A stretch of 64,000 nt of DNA from Xanthobacteraceae bacterium (GTDB taxonomy: Bacteria; Pseudomonadota; Alphaproteobacteria; Rhizobiales; Xanthobacteraceae), in assembly GCA_019745775.1 (NCBI GenBank), contig JAIESR010000055.1, positions 1-64,000 on the forward strand, read 5' to 3'. The translations under genes and the position numbers were made by a program. Below, piece by piece: positions 17,556-26,020 of the stretch. The first letter of the stretch is position 1, and the number at the start of each line of letters is the position of its first letter. The notes below the pieces were generated by a model, which did no database searches, had not been told where the DNA came from, and worked only from the letters and a program-made list of their open reading frames with translations.

Positions 17556-18284
17556 TTACTCGACCCTGGCTCCCTTTCCGGTCTCGGGCGTCACGTCGAT
17601 GGCGCGTGCACGCCCCGTCACGGTTGCTGCGCCCGGGGCACAATTTGTCATGCACGGATCTTTGCGCCAAAACGCCTTCTCCGTCGTTTCGCGGTCGTCA
17701 TCGACGAAATTGGGCTCATTCGGCAGCTTGATCGTGCGGAATGTCTTTGCGTTCAGCTCGAAGTTCTCGTCGGTGACGATGTCGTTCAGATAGAGGATAT
17801 AGGCGGTGACGGCGTAAAGCTCATCGTTGTTCAGCGATTGGGCGTTGCCGAACGGCATCGTGCGGCGGATGTAGTCGATGAGCGTCGACGCGTAGGGCCA
17901 GTACGAGCCGATCGACTTGACCGGATCGTGGCCGGCGAGACTGCCGTTGCCGCCGCTGAGGATCGGCCATCGGCCAGCGCTCTCGCCGAACTCTCCGTGG
18001 CAGGCGGCGCACTGCTGGAGATAGATTGCCTCGCCCTGTTTGACGGTTCCCTGTCCCGGTGGCAGTCCTTGGCCGTCGGGCCGGATGTCGATGTCCCAGC
18101 CGGCGATCTCTTCAGGCGTTGCCGCGCGACCAATACCGAGACGTTTGGCGGCAACGGGTGTTTGCTTGGCGGTTGCTTTGGAGGCCGTCGATTTCTGCTG
18201 CGCCCAGAGCGGGCCTACGACTGCCAGGCCGAGGATCGGCATTGCGGCGAGCGCCGCGATTGCGGCCCTAGGAAACCTCGACAT
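17556..18284 (-). CDS. soxD: SoxD, sulfane dehydrogenase cytochrome subunit (single haem)
   Basis: A 242-residue cytochrome with a signal peptide (about residues 1-28) and one haem site CAACH at residues 92-96, followed by PILSGGNGSLAGHDPVKSIG and YWPYASTLIDYIRRTMPFGN, both typical of SoxD. The Paracoccus protein is about 380 residues with two haem domains; this copy ends after the first. It overlaps soxC by 17 bases. With SoxC it oxidises the outer sulfur carried on SoxY, delivering six electrons per thiosulfate to cytochrome c. Confidence 0.93.
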   Translation of the reverse strand: MSRFPRAAIAALAAMPILGLAVVGPLWAQQKSTASKATAKQTPVAAKRLGIGRAATPEEIAGWDIDIRPDGQGLPPGQGTVKQGEAIYLQQCAACHGEFGESAGRWPILSGGNGSLAGHDPVKSIGSYWPYASTLIDYIRRTMPFGNAQSLNNDELYAVTAYILYLNDIVTDENFELNAKTFRTIKLPNEPNFVDDDRETTEKAFWRKDPCMTNCAPGAATVTGRARAIDVTPETGKGARVE

Positions 18285-19563
18285 TTTCCACCTCGCCGTT
18301 CTTGTGGACCTGCCAGGTCTGGACGCCGTTGTTGTGATAGACGGAATTCACGCCGCGATACTTGCGCAGTTCGCTCTTGGTCGGTTGCACATAGCCCGTC
18401 TCGTCGATCGCGCGCGATTGCAGCAGCAGCTCACGGCCGTCCCAGTCGAACTCGTAGTAGAAGCGGGTGAGGGCCTTGTCCCACACCGGGCCATCGATCC
18501 TGGCCGGGCGCCAATTGCGTCCGCCGTCGAGCGAGACGTCGACACGCGTGATCCGTCCGCGGCCGGACCACGCCAGCCCGGACAGCACTGTGAAGCCGGA
18601 GCTGTGTCTCAGCGGCGCTTGCGGACTCGGATTGGTGATTACGGACTTGGCGTCCATCACATAGGTGAACCGGCGCGCCGTGCCGTTTTCGAGTAGATCG
18701 GTATATTTCGAGGTCTCTTCGCGATGGTGCCAGGGCTCGTCGCCGACCTCGATGCGGCGAATCCACTTGACCCACATATTGGCTTCCCAGCCCGGCAGGA
18801 CGATGCGTGCCGGATAGCCGTTTTCCGGCCGCAGCATCTCGCCGTTCATGCGGTAGGCCAGGAGCCCATCATCAAGCGCCTTTTGCAGCGGCAGCGAACG
18901 GGTCATGGCCGCGGCGTCGCCGCCTTCAAGCAGGAGCCACTTGGCGTTGGGCCGCAGTCCGGCTTCCTCCAGCAGCGCCTTGAGCGGGACGCCGGTGTAC
19001 ATCACGCAATGCACCATACCGTGCGTATACTGCGCGCCGTTGAGCTGCGCGCCGCGCCATTCCATCCCGGAGTTTGCCGCGCATTCGCAGAAATAGGCGC
19101 GATTGACGCGCGGCATCCGCTTGATGTCGTCGAGTGTAAAGACCAGGGGCCGCTCGACGAGGCCATGCAGAAGCAGCCGGTAATCGTTCGGATCGACCTC
19201 GGCGATGCCGGCATGGTGACGCTCGAAACAAATGCCGTTCGGGGTGATGATGCCGTCGAGCTCGTGAATCGGCGTGAAGCTGACCGAGCTCTGGCGCGAT
19301 GCCGTCAACCATTCGACATCGCGGCGAATCACGTGGGCTTCATGCTTGGACGGCTTGCCGTAGGCGCGGACCGCAACGCCGTCGCCGAGCATACGCGACC
19401 AGTCCGCGACATTGGGTGGCAGGTTCGCAGGATTGCCGGCGCCCTTGGGTGCGGCCACAGCCTCTCCGGTCAGCGCCGCTGCCCCGCCGGCGGCAAGACC
19501 CGCCCGCAGGAAGGCACGCCGTGAGGTTGGCTTCGCTGTGCCGCGTTCCCGCTCTTCCATCAT
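18268..19563 (-). CDS. soxC: SoxC, sulfane dehydrogenase molybdenum subunit
   Basis: A 431-residue sulfite-oxidase-family molybdoprotein with a Tat signal (TSRRAFLRAGLAAGGAAALT). The cofactor-binding Cys lies in the NRAYFCECAANSGMEWRG block around residues 155-171. The C-terminal dimerisation domain (SGLAWSGRGRITRVDVSLDG, then NWRPA) is complete. It forms the sulfane dehydrogenase with SoxD in the periplasm. Two adjacent ATGs (19563 and 19560) are possible starts. Having soxCD means thiosulfate can be oxidised fully to sulfate without stored sulfur globules. Confidence 0.95.
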   Translation of the reverse strand: MMEERERGTAKPTSRRAFLRAGLAAGGAAALTGEAVAAPKGAGNPANLPPNVADWSRMLGDGVAVRAYGKPSKHEAHVIRRDVEWLTASRQSSVSFTPIHELDGIITPNGICFERHHAGIAEVDPNDYRLLLHGLVERPLVFTLDDIKRMPRVNRAYFCECAANSGMEWRGAQLNGAQYTHGMVHCVMYTGVPLKALLEEAGLRPNAKWLLLEGGDAAAMTRSLPLQKALDDGLLAYRMNGEMLRPENGYPARIVLPGWEANMWVKWIRRIEVGDEPWHHREETSKYTDLLENGTARRFTYVMDAKSVITNPSPQAPLRHSSGFTVLSGLAWSGRGRITRVDVSLDGGRNWRPARIDGPVWDKALTRFYYEFDWDGRELLLQSRAIDETGYVQPTKSELRKYRGVNSVYHNNGVQTWQVHKNGEVENVEVS

Positions 19564-19582
19564 CGCTCAGCGGCTGCGCTTG

Positions 19583-21271
19583 TCAGGTTCCGACCACCTT
19601 GATGTGGTCGCCCTCTACCGGCGCAACCGTTCCTTTCCTCTTGATGTAGTTCATCACGACGTCCCAGATCGGCGGGCCTTCGGTCGCTTCGTTCACGCTC
19701 GCCCAGCCAGCCACCGTGTATCCTTTGGCCGGATCGATCGGCTCGCCGCTCGCCCGCAACATCATGCCGGAAATGCGCTGGCCGGCGGGCTTGCCGAGGT
19801 CGATGGTGTAGGAGAGGCCGCCGACACGGACCATGTCGCCGCCCTGCTGATAATAGGGATCGGGATTAAAGATGTTGTCGGCAACGTCTTCGAGCACTTC
19901 CTTCAGGCGGGCGCCGGACATCGAAACCCGATAGGCCGCGGGGTAGGTGATCGCAGTCGCATTGTAGATATCCTCACGGGTGATCGCCTGCCCCGGCAGC
20001 AGCGAGTTGCCCCAGCGGAAGCCCGGTGACAGCGCGATCTGCGCATCGCGTTCCGCAAGCATCGCCTCGCAGATAAGATTGTCGAGGGTGCCGTTGAAGT
20101 TGCCGCGCCGATACAGCACCGTGTCGGTCCGTCCGATCACTTCGCCCAGCATCGATTCGTGCGGCGCACGGATCGCCCGGATTTTGGCGGCCACCTCCGT
20201 ATCGGGCGCGATAACATCCGAGAACACCGGGATCAGCTTGAAACGGAAATCCTTCACCTCGCCGTTGCGGACATCGAGATCGACGCGCGACACGAACTTC
20301 CCGTGGCTGCCAGAAGCGACCAGAAGCGTCTTCCCGATCCGGACTACCTCCGGCAATGCATCGTGGGTATGTGCGGTCAAAATCACGTCGATGCCGTCAA
20401 TGCGGCTTGCAAGTTTCCGATCCAGGTCGAAGCCGTTATGTGACAGTAGAACCACCAAGTCGGCGCCGTTCTTGCGCACAGTCGCGACTTCCTTTCGGAG
20501 CTCCTCCTCGCGAATCCCGAATGACCAGTTCGGAATCATCCAACGCGGATTGGCGATGGCAGTGTAGGGGAGGGCCTGGCCGATGATGCCGACGCGGGTG
20601 CCGCCCCGCTCAACGGTAACGGAGGACTTGAAGACCGGCTCGTTCCACTCGGTGTCGCGCACATTTTGCGCGAGGAACGGAAACCCGAGCTTCTCGATCA
20701 GCTCCTTGACGCGGGCCTCGCCCAGCGTGAACTCCCAATGACCGGTCATGGCATCCGGCTTGAGCAGCGCCATGCACTCGACCATGTCCTGCCCCTTGGT
20801 CAGGAGCGAGGTATAGCTGTTCTGCCAAGTGTCGCCGCCGTCGAGCAACAAGACCCGCTCGCCGCGCTCCGCCCGGACCGCCTTGATGATCGTTGCGATC
20901 CGGTCGAGGCCGCCGATCCGGCCATAGCTCTTGGCAAGCGCCGCGAAATCGTCTGAGCTCAGTGCATAGGCGTTCGGAGATCCCGCCGGGATCTTGTAAT
21001 GATCGAGCAGCGATCGCCCGGTGATGTGCGGAACCAGCCCCTTGGCTTCTCCGACCCCGAGATTGATCGACGGTTCGCGGAAGTAGACGGGTAGCAATTG
21101 TCCGTGAATATCGGCGACGTGGAGTATTGTCACATTGCCGAGGGAGTCGAACTTCAGCAGTTCGGCCTGCGTCAGTCGCTGCTGAGCGAAACTGCGCGAC
21201 CAGTTCGCCGGCACCATCGCGGCGACCGCAGCGGCAACCTGCACGAACTCACGTCGAGAAATCATCCGCAA
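19583..21271 (-). CDS. soxB: SoxB, thiosulfohydrolase
   Basis: A 562-residue periplasmic enzyme of the 5'-nucleotidase-like metallophosphatase fold with a dinuclear Mn centre. The Tat signal is SRREFVQVAAAVAAMVPANW. Metal-ligand blocks are visible: ILHVADIHGQLLP, LLDGGDTWQNS, LLSHNGFDLDR and ILTAHTHDALP, followed by LVASGSHGKFVSRVDLDVRN. It releases sulfate hydrolytically from SoxY-bound intermediates. It lies between soxZ and soxC with short gaps, in one long transcript from the soxY promoter region. Confidence 0.96.
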   Translation of the reverse strand: MRMISRREFVQVAAAVAAMVPANWSRSFAQQRLTQAELLKFDSLGNVTILHVADIHGQLLPVYFREPSINLGVGEAKGLVPHITGRSLLDHYKIPAGSPNAYALSSDDFAALAKSYGRIGGLDRIATIIKAVRAERGERVLLLDGGDTWQNSYTSLLTKGQDMVECMALLKPDAMTGHWEFTLGEARVKELIEKLGFPFLAQNVRDTEWNEPVFKSSVTVERGGTRVGIIGQALPYTAIANPRWMIPNWSFGIREEELRKEVATVRKNGADLVVLLSHNGFDLDRKLASRIDGIDVILTAHTHDALPEVVRIGKTLLVASGSHGKFVSRVDLDVRNGEVKDFRFKLIPVFSDVIAPDTEVAAKIRAIRAPHESMLGEVIGRTDTVLYRRGNFNGTLDNLICEAMLAERDAQIALSPGFRWGNSLLPGQAITREDIYNATAITYPAAYRVSMSGARLKEVLEDVADNIFNPDPYYQQGGDMVRVGGLSYTIDLGKPAGQRISGMMLRASGEPIDPAKGYTVAGWASVNEATEGPPIWDVVMNYIKRKGTVAPVEGDHIKVVGT

Positions 21272-21343
21272 CTCCGAGGCAAGCCGAACCCTTCGAAGCG
21301 GTGCATGCCGCTGCGATCAACCCGGATGGCAACGCCAATTCCG

Positions 21344-21676
21344 TCAGCTTACCGTGATGCTTTCTTCGCCGACGATCTTGCTGCCATCGTCATCGATCCA
21401 GGTCAGGACGACCGGACCGGACTCCTGCGCCCTGAACTTGAATTGAATGTAGGGATTTGCGGAGATGGCAGGCTCGAAGTCGGCCGAAAACACCTGCTTG
21501 CCGTTCACAGTGCAGGTGAACTTGTTGATGATCTGGCGGGGGACCACCTTGCCGCTGGCATCCTTGCGTTGCCCGGACTCCATGACGTGTGAGACCAGGG
21601 CCTTCACCTCGATCAAGTCGCCCTTTTTTGCCTGCTTGCGGTCAAGTCTGATGCGCGGTCGAACGTTTGTTGCCAT
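21344..21676 (-). CDS. soxZ: SoxZ, sulfur carrier complex subunit
   Basis: A 110-residue protein with the standard SoxZ fold: RIRLDRKQAKKGDLIEVKAL, then LVSHVMESGQRKDASGKVVP, and a final WIDDDGSKIVGEESITVS. It has no signal peptide and is normally carried out with SoxY through the Tat route. ATG 21676 follows a strong GGAGGAG; the longer frame to 21733 overlaps soxY and lacks a site. It scaffolds the SoxY carrier arm in the periplasm. Confidence 0.95.
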   Translation of the reverse strand: MATNVRPRIRLDRKQAKKGDLIEVKALVSHVMESGQRKDASGKVVPRQIINKFTCTVNGKQVFSADFEPAISANPYIQFKFRAQESGPVVLTWIDDDGSKIVGEESITVS

Positions 21677-21722
21677 CCTGATTTCTCCTCCTGCTGCGGC
21701 TTCTGCTGTCGACGTGGTAGCG

Positions 21723-22181
21723 TCAGCCGCCACAGCCGCCGATCGTCACCTTTACTTCCTTCTTTGCCGAGAAGAACGACCCGTCGTTCATCCGCGCTAC
21801 CACGGTCAGGAATTGGGTGCTCGCAAGGCGAATGCGAGTATTGGCTTCGGCCACCCCGCTTTCCGGGGTGAAGTGGAAGGTCACGACGCCGGGACGCGGA
21901 TTTTCATCAGCCACCACCAATACGGCGGTAACGTAGGATGCGGGCGTCATCGGGCTTTCGACCGATATCGTCATGGGAACGGTATTGCCGTTCTCCGCGA
22001 TCTCCGGGGCATCGATCCGCACCCGTCCAACTGTGGGGCTCTTGCCGCCGGTAAACTTCTTGATCACCTCTTCATAGTCGTTGGCGGCAAATGCAGGGGA
22101 GATCGACTCGCCGACAACCGCCAGCGCGGCCGCCCCGACGCCGATGGTCAATGCTTGCCGCCGATTTAGTGCTGTTGTCAT
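21723..22181 (-). CDS. soxY: SoxY, sulfur carrier protein
   Basis: A 152-residue protein ending in the diagnostic swinging-arm sequence KVTIGGCGG; Cys150 carries the substrate sulfur as a thiosulfonate or persulfide. The N-terminus (NRRQALTIGVGAAALAVVGE) is a Tat signal that also exports SoxZ. The first gene of the soxYZBCD block, it diverges from soxA across a 296-base control region. Confidence 0.97.
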   Translation of the reverse strand: MTTALNRRQALTIGVGAAALAVVGESISPAFAANDYEEVIKKFTGGKSPTVGRVRIDAPEIAENGNTVPMTISVESPMTPASYVTAVLVVADENPRPGVVTFHFTPESGVAEANTRIRLASTQFLTVVARMNDGSFFSAKKEVKVTIGGCGG

Positions 22182-22477
22182 CGTTCTGCAGCTCCCTACG
22201 TCTTATTTGTCTGCAGCGGACAGTGATCTTCGTGGCGCGCCACGCCATTCGCGGCACGCAACGGCCTCGCCGGTCACGCACTGCAGAACATATTCAGTTC
22301 TGTGAAAGTATTATTAGGCGCTATCGCGCGGGATTGCAACATGGGAATTCGGCTTTTCGCGCAATTTGTCGCGCGCCAACGAAATGCGTCTTCCCATTCA
22401 AAAAAATGCATGTATTGTGAGTGGCATTCTAGGGCAGGGAAGCGTCGTCCGGCAAAAAGTCGGCGGGAGGATCGTCT
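22182..22477. promoter_or_regulatory. divergent soxY/soxA control region
   Basis: A 296-base gap between the divergent soxY and soxA starts. At 22290 the stretch ATATTCAGTTCTGTGAAAG followed by TATTATTA resembles AT-rich sites at 25162 and 25975 in front of soxW and between soxV and soxS. All three begin ATATTC. They are candidates for binding by the ArsR-type SoxR encoded at 26.4 kb. A long minus-strand frame crossing this gap is a shadow of soxA. Confidence 0.45.
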
Positions 22478-23302
22478 ATGCAGCTGAGACAATGGTTGCG
22501 CCTGGGTGCCGTTGCCGTTGTCGTCCTGTCTGCGACAGCGCAGGCTCAGGACGACGCAACCGAGAAAGCGATCGAGAAATATCGCCAGATGCTTCGCGAG
22601 GACCCCTGGAGCAATCCGGGCCTGCTCGATGCCGACCGGGGCGAAGATCTGTGGAACGCGGCGCGCGGACCGAAGAAAACTTCGCTGGCTCAATGCGACC
22701 TTGGCAAAGGACCAGGCGTGGTGGACGGCGCGTTCGCTGAGCTGCCGCGGTATTTTGCCGACGCGGGCAAGGTGATGGATCTCGAAACCCGCCTGCTTTG
22801 GTGCATGGATAAATTGCAGGGCTTCAATCGCGCCGAACTCGTCAGGATGCCACATCCGGGAGGCGGACAGCCGGTGAAGGAGCTTGGCGCGATCGCGACC
22901 TATGTTGCGAACAAGTCGAGTGGAATGAAGTTTGCCCCAAAGCTCGATCATCCCCAGGAAAAGGAAATGGTTGCGTTGGGAGAGGCTCTGTTCATGCGGC
23001 GATCCGGTCCTTTCGATTTTGCCTGTGCGACCTGCCATGCCGAGTCTGGCCGTCGCATCCGGCTGCAAGGCCTGCCGTTTCTGTCCAATCCGGAAGCGGC
23101 CCGCAAGGTTGTCGGCGAATGGCCGGCCTATCGCGTGTCGACGACGCACGTGATGACCATGCAGCATCGATTGTACGACTGCTATTGGCAGATGCGCATG
23201 CCGGAGCTCGAACTGGGTTCAGACGCGAGTGTCGCGCTCGTCGCCTATCTCGTCAGCACGGCAGCGGGCGGAGAAATTTCAGCGCCCGGCCTCAAGCGCT
23301 GA
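22478..23302 (+). CDS. soxA: SoxA, L-cysteine S-thiosulfotransferase subunit (monohaem)
   Basis: A 274-residue periplasmic cytochrome with a Sec signal (residues 1-23). The only haem motif is CATCH at residues 183-187; the N-terminal domain keeps two isolated cysteines (73 and 109) where dihaem SoxA proteins have an extra haem, so this is the monohaem type. Cys235 in LYDCYWQMR is the conserved active-site Cys that ligates the haem and is found modified in homologues. With SoxX it attaches thiosulfate to SoxY. soxX follows 17 bases later. Confidence 0.95.
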   Translation: MQLRQWLRLGAVAVVVLSATAQAQDDATEKAIEKYRQMLREDPWSNPGLLDADRGEDLWNAARGPKKTSLAQCDLGKGPGVVDGAFAELPRYFADAGKVMDLETRLLWCMDKLQGFNRAELVRMPHPGGGQPVKELGAIATYVANKSSGMKFAPKLDHPQEKEMVALGEALFMRRSGPFDFACATCHAESGRRIRLQGLPFLSNPEAARKVVGEWPAYRVSTTHVMTMQHRLYDCYWQMRMPELELGSDASVALVAYLVSTAAGGEISAPGLKR

Positions 23303-23319
23303 CGGCGAAGGGAACGATC

Positions 23320-23946
23320 ATGCGATTCGCAAAGGTGACAGCAGCTTTGCTCGCGGTGAGTGCCGCCTTCGGGTCGGAAGTGCCCGCGCAGCAGAAGCAG
23401 AAAATCGATCCCGCCCGCGTTGATGGCACGGTCAAGTCCGCCTTTCCGACGGCTCCGGCCGATTGGCAGGCGCGACTGACGCCCGACGAGACGATGCAGC
23501 AATGCTCAGCCGCCAACAACACGCCCCCGGCGGCGACCTTCGAGACGATTCAGGCGAGAGCGAGGGCCAGCATCCAGTATCCGGCCGACGGAAAATTCGT
23601 CGGTAATTGGAAGGCGGGGGAGGGGCTCGCGCAATCGGGGTATGGCTTGCGTTTCACCGACACGACGCCAAACCGGGTCAATGGCGGCAATTGCTACGCA
23701 TGCCATCAGATCACAAAGCAGGAGGTGAGTTACGGCACCATAGGTCCAAGCCTGCTCCAATACGGCAAGGCCCGCAACTTCAGCGAAGCCGATGCCAAGC
23801 GTGCCTACGAGAAAATCTATGATCCGCACGCGTCATTCCCTTGCTCACTAATGCCGCGCTTTGGCACCAACAAGGTGCTCACGATCGCGCAGATCGTGGA
23901 CATCGTGGCGCTATTGATGAGCCCCGACAGCCCGGCCAACAAGTGA
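23320..23946 (+). CDS. soxX: SoxX, L-cysteine S-thiosulfotransferase subunit
   Basis: A 208-residue monohaem cytochrome with a signal peptide ending around residue 23 and CYACH at residues 125-129. The C-terminal YGKARNFSEADAKRAYEKIY, then PCSLMPRFGTNKVLT, contains the Met expected as the second haem ligand. ATG 23320 lies after AAGGGAACG; a frame open further upstream overlaps soxA and is ignored. It is the electron-transfer partner of SoxA. Confidence 0.93.
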   Translation: MRFAKVTAALLAVSAAFGSEVPAQQKQKIDPARVDGTVKSAFPTAPADWQARLTPDETMQQCSAANNTPPAATFETIQARARASIQYPADGKFVGNWKAGEGLAQSGYGLRFTDTTPNRVNGGNCYACHQITKQEVSYGTIGPSLLQYGKARNFSEADAKRAYEKIYDPHASFPCSLMPRFGTNKVLTIAQIVDIVALLMSPDSPANK

Positions 23947-24031
23947 CTGTTGTGGTCACGTAGTCGCGTCGGGAGGACGCGGGCGGTATCGCAAGTGCGT
24001 ATCGTAAGTAAGAACATCGCATAGGGAGGAG

Positions 24032-24553
24032 ATGACGATGCTGACGAGCAGACGACAAATCATCGGTGCGATGACGGCGACCGGCGCGGCCATCGCTGCG
24101 ACACGAGTGGCGTCGGGCGCTCCGGCCGTGCTCGATCTATCGACGATCAAGAAGGACACCGACTTCGCCTGCCTTTACCACTGCGACTTCGGCGATCCGC
24201 AGCGTTTCTCACAAATGCTGCAAAACATGCTGAACCACTACTCGGCGTATGAATTCGACACCTTCAAGCTCAAGCTGGTCGTGGTGGCACACGGTGCCGG
24301 CCTCAAATTCTTCCTGAACGACTTGTCAGGCACACCTTGGGCCAATGAGAAGATCGATCCCGACCTCTACCGACGGTTTCTGGGCCTCGCGCAATACGGC
24401 GTTGAAGGTTTTCTGTGCCAGATCACCTACAAGCGATTGAAGATCGACCCGACCAAGACGAAGACCGACGCCGCGCTGAAGTTCGTGCCGTCGGGCGTTG
24501 CGACAGTCGCGGAACTACAGGCAAAGGGATTTGGCTACCTCAAGGTCGGATGA
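24032..24553 (+). CDS. Tat-exported DsrE-like protein
   Basis: A 173-residue protein with a Tat signal (LTSRRQIIGAMTATGAAIAA) and a DsrE/YchN-like domain: KLKLVVVAHGAGLKFFLND is the family's first strand-loop. Cys129 in QYGVEGFLCQITYKRLKI lies where DsrE-type sulfurtransferases have their active Cys. Two more cysteines (47 and 51) form a C-X3-C pair. DsrE proteins normally act in the cytoplasm; an exported copy beside soxAX suggests a periplasmic sulfur-handling role (inference). GGGAGGAG precedes the ATG. Confidence 0.8.
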   Translation: MTMLTSRRQIIGAMTATGAAIAATRVASGAPAVLDLSTIKKDTDFACLYHCDFGDPQRFSQMLQNMLNHYSAYEFDTFKLKLVVVAHGAGLKFFLNDLSGTPWANEKIDPDLYRRFLGLAQYGVEGFLCQITYKRLKIDPTKTKTDAALKFVPSGVATVAELQAKGFGYLKVG

Positions 24554-24585
24554 CGCCGTACAGCTGACGGCCCCACGGGCGCCCA

Positions 24586-25149
24586 TCAGCTTTTGGACTT
24601 GAGAAAATCAGCCAAGGTGCCGCGCTCGTAGGCGCGCTCCGCGACAAAACGGAACATGGCCAGGAATTGCGGAGGTTGGAGATAGCCTTGCGCTCGAACG
24701 ATTTCGCGTTCGCGCGGCTTCCTGGGTGCAAGCCCGTCAACGCGCTCCGGGAAGAATTGAAAGGTCGGCGTGAAGCGAACGCCGTATTTTTCGGCGAGGC
24801 GCTTTTCCGGAACCTTCTCACCGTCAAAATCCATGACCTCGCGATCACCAATCAGGTTGAGCTGGAGCACCTCGAAATGCGTCTTAACGTAGGAGACGAT
24901 CTCCGGTTGGGCGAAATTGACGAGATGCGTCTCGCGGCAGTAGGGGCATCCCCGCAATTCCCAGATGATTACGAATCGTTTGCCGTTGTCGGTGGCCATT
25001 TGCAGGTCGTCGCCAAGCTCGAGCAGGCTCTGCAGGAACCAGGGCTGATGATAGAGGCCGTCATCGCCCAGTAAGGTCTGGCTGCGCGCGCTTGTTGAAG
25101 CCAGCATGCCCGCCAGCGAGCCGATCAGAAAATTTCTTCGTGATCGCAC
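24586..25149 (-). CDS. soxW: SoxW, periplasmic thioredoxin-like protein
   Basis: A 187-residue exported protein (leader MRSRRNFLIGSLAGMLASTS) with a thioredoxin fold and the redox motif Cys68-Pro-Tyr-Cys71 in WELRGCPYCRETH. The cis-Pro segment is GVRFTPTFQFFPE. It belongs to the SoxW/thioredoxin_2 group, which receives electrons from the CcdA-like SoxV to keep Sox proteins, especially the SoxY Cys, reduced. It starts 73 bases after the soxV stop; an ATATTC-type site lies in that gap. Confidence 0.88.
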   Translation of the reverse strand: MRSRRNFLIGSLAGMLASTSARSQTLLGDDGLYHQPWFLQSLLELGDDLQMATDNGKRFVIIWELRGCPYCRETHLVNFAQPEIVSYVKTHFEVLQLNLIGDREVMDFDGEKVPEKRLAEKYGVRFTPTFQFFPERVDGLAPRKPREREIVRAQGYLQPPQFLAMFRFVAERAYERGTLADFLKSKS

Positions 25150-25161
25150 CGCGGTCTCCTA

Positions 25162-25190
25162 ATATTCAATTTCTTGTAAGTGTATAGTTG
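25162..25190. promoter_or_regulatory. putative SoxR-type AT-rich site upstream of soxW
   Basis: The 13-mer ATATTCAATTTCT at 25162 differs by one base from ATATTCGATTTCT at 25975 in the soxV-soxS gap. Both are AT-rich islands in GC-rich DNA, and both are close to starts of genes known to be SoxR targets in other species. This is a shared-motif inference. Confidence 0.4.
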
Positions 25191-25222
25191 GAGGACGCCC
25201 TCGGCAAGGGCGCAGCGGCGGA

Positions 25223-25951
25223 TCAGCCGATCCGGCCAAGGGTCGGAACGATATCCACGAGCCAATTTCCGACGATCGGCATCCACCCCAGCATGATCGC
25301 CAGCCCCGTGAGCACGAGCGTGATACCCATCGCCTTCTCGATCGCACCAAGATAGCGCCGGAAACGAGCGAGCCAGCGCAGGAACGGACCAGTGAACATG
25401 GCCGCGGCAATGAAAGGCACCCCGATTCCGGCTGCATAGGCCGAGAGGAGAGTCGCGCCGCGCGCGACCGAATCTTGTGTGCCGGCGAGAAGCAGAATCG
25501 ATGTCAGCACCGGTCCAACGCACGGTGTCCATCCGAATCCGAATGCCAGGCCGACAACGAACGCGCCAAGCAGGCTGGCCGGTCGGCTTGCCTCGAAGCG
25601 CGCCTGGCGCATGAGCAGCGATCCCGGAAGCAGGCCGAGCATGTGCAGGCCGAGCAGAATAATCACACCACCGGCTATTCGCGACAGCCAGGTGAGGTGA
25701 TCTGAAACGAGCTGTCCGAACGAAGAAGCGCTGGCGCCGAGGGCTACGAACACCACGCCGAAACCGACCACGAATGCTGCGGCCCTGCTCACAGCCCGGA
25801 AACTGGTGACGGGATTCGCGCCCTTCGCCAACTCATCCAGCGAAGTGCCCGTCAGAAAGCATAGATAGGGCGGCACCAGGGGAAGGATGCATGGCGACAG
25901 GAACGATACGATGCCGGCGCCAAAACTCGCGATCAAGCCGACATCGAACAT
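25223..25951 (-). CDS. soxV: SoxV, CcdA-type thiol transporter
   Basis: A 242-residue inner membrane protein with six predicted spans. The conserved cysteines of the CcdA family are Cys21 in FLSPCILPLVPPYLCFLTG and Cys144 in GFGWTPCVGPVL. It moves reducing equivalents from cytoplasmic thioredoxin across the membrane to SoxW. It is divergent from soxS, with 69 bases between the two starts. Confidence 0.92.
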   Translation of the reverse strand: MFDVGLIASFGAGIVSFLSPCILPLVPPYLCFLTGTSLDELAKGANPVTSFRAVSRAAAFVVGFGVVFVALGASASSFGQLVSDHLTWLSRIAGGVIILLGLHMLGLLPGSLLMRQARFEASRPASLLGAFVVGLAFGFGWTPCVGPVLTSILLLAGTQDSVARGATLLSAYAAGIGVPFIAAAMFTGPFLRWLARFRRYLGAIEKAMGITLVLTGLAIMLGWMPIVGNWLVDIVPTLGRIG

Positions 25952-25974
25952 GCAGGTTCTCCGGGTGGCGAAAC

Positions 25975-25997
25975 ATATTCGATTTCTGCTATATTAT
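25975..25997. promoter_or_regulatory. putative SoxR operator in the soxV-soxS gap
   Basis: ATATTCGATTTCTGCTATAT plus TAT lies midway between the divergent soxV (25951) and soxS (26021) starts. The 13-base start recurs upstream of soxW with one mismatch. In Pseudaminobacter a SoxR homologue binds the equivalent soxS-soxV gap, which supports the placement but not the exact sequence. Confidence 0.45.
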
Positions 25998-26020
25998 CTA
26001 ACGACCTGTCGAAAGGGCCT

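Noticed and set aside
22274-23167. 297-residue open frame on the minus strand crossing the soxY-soxA gap
   Set aside because: It is antisense to soxA for most of its length and has no ribosome site or recognisable domain.
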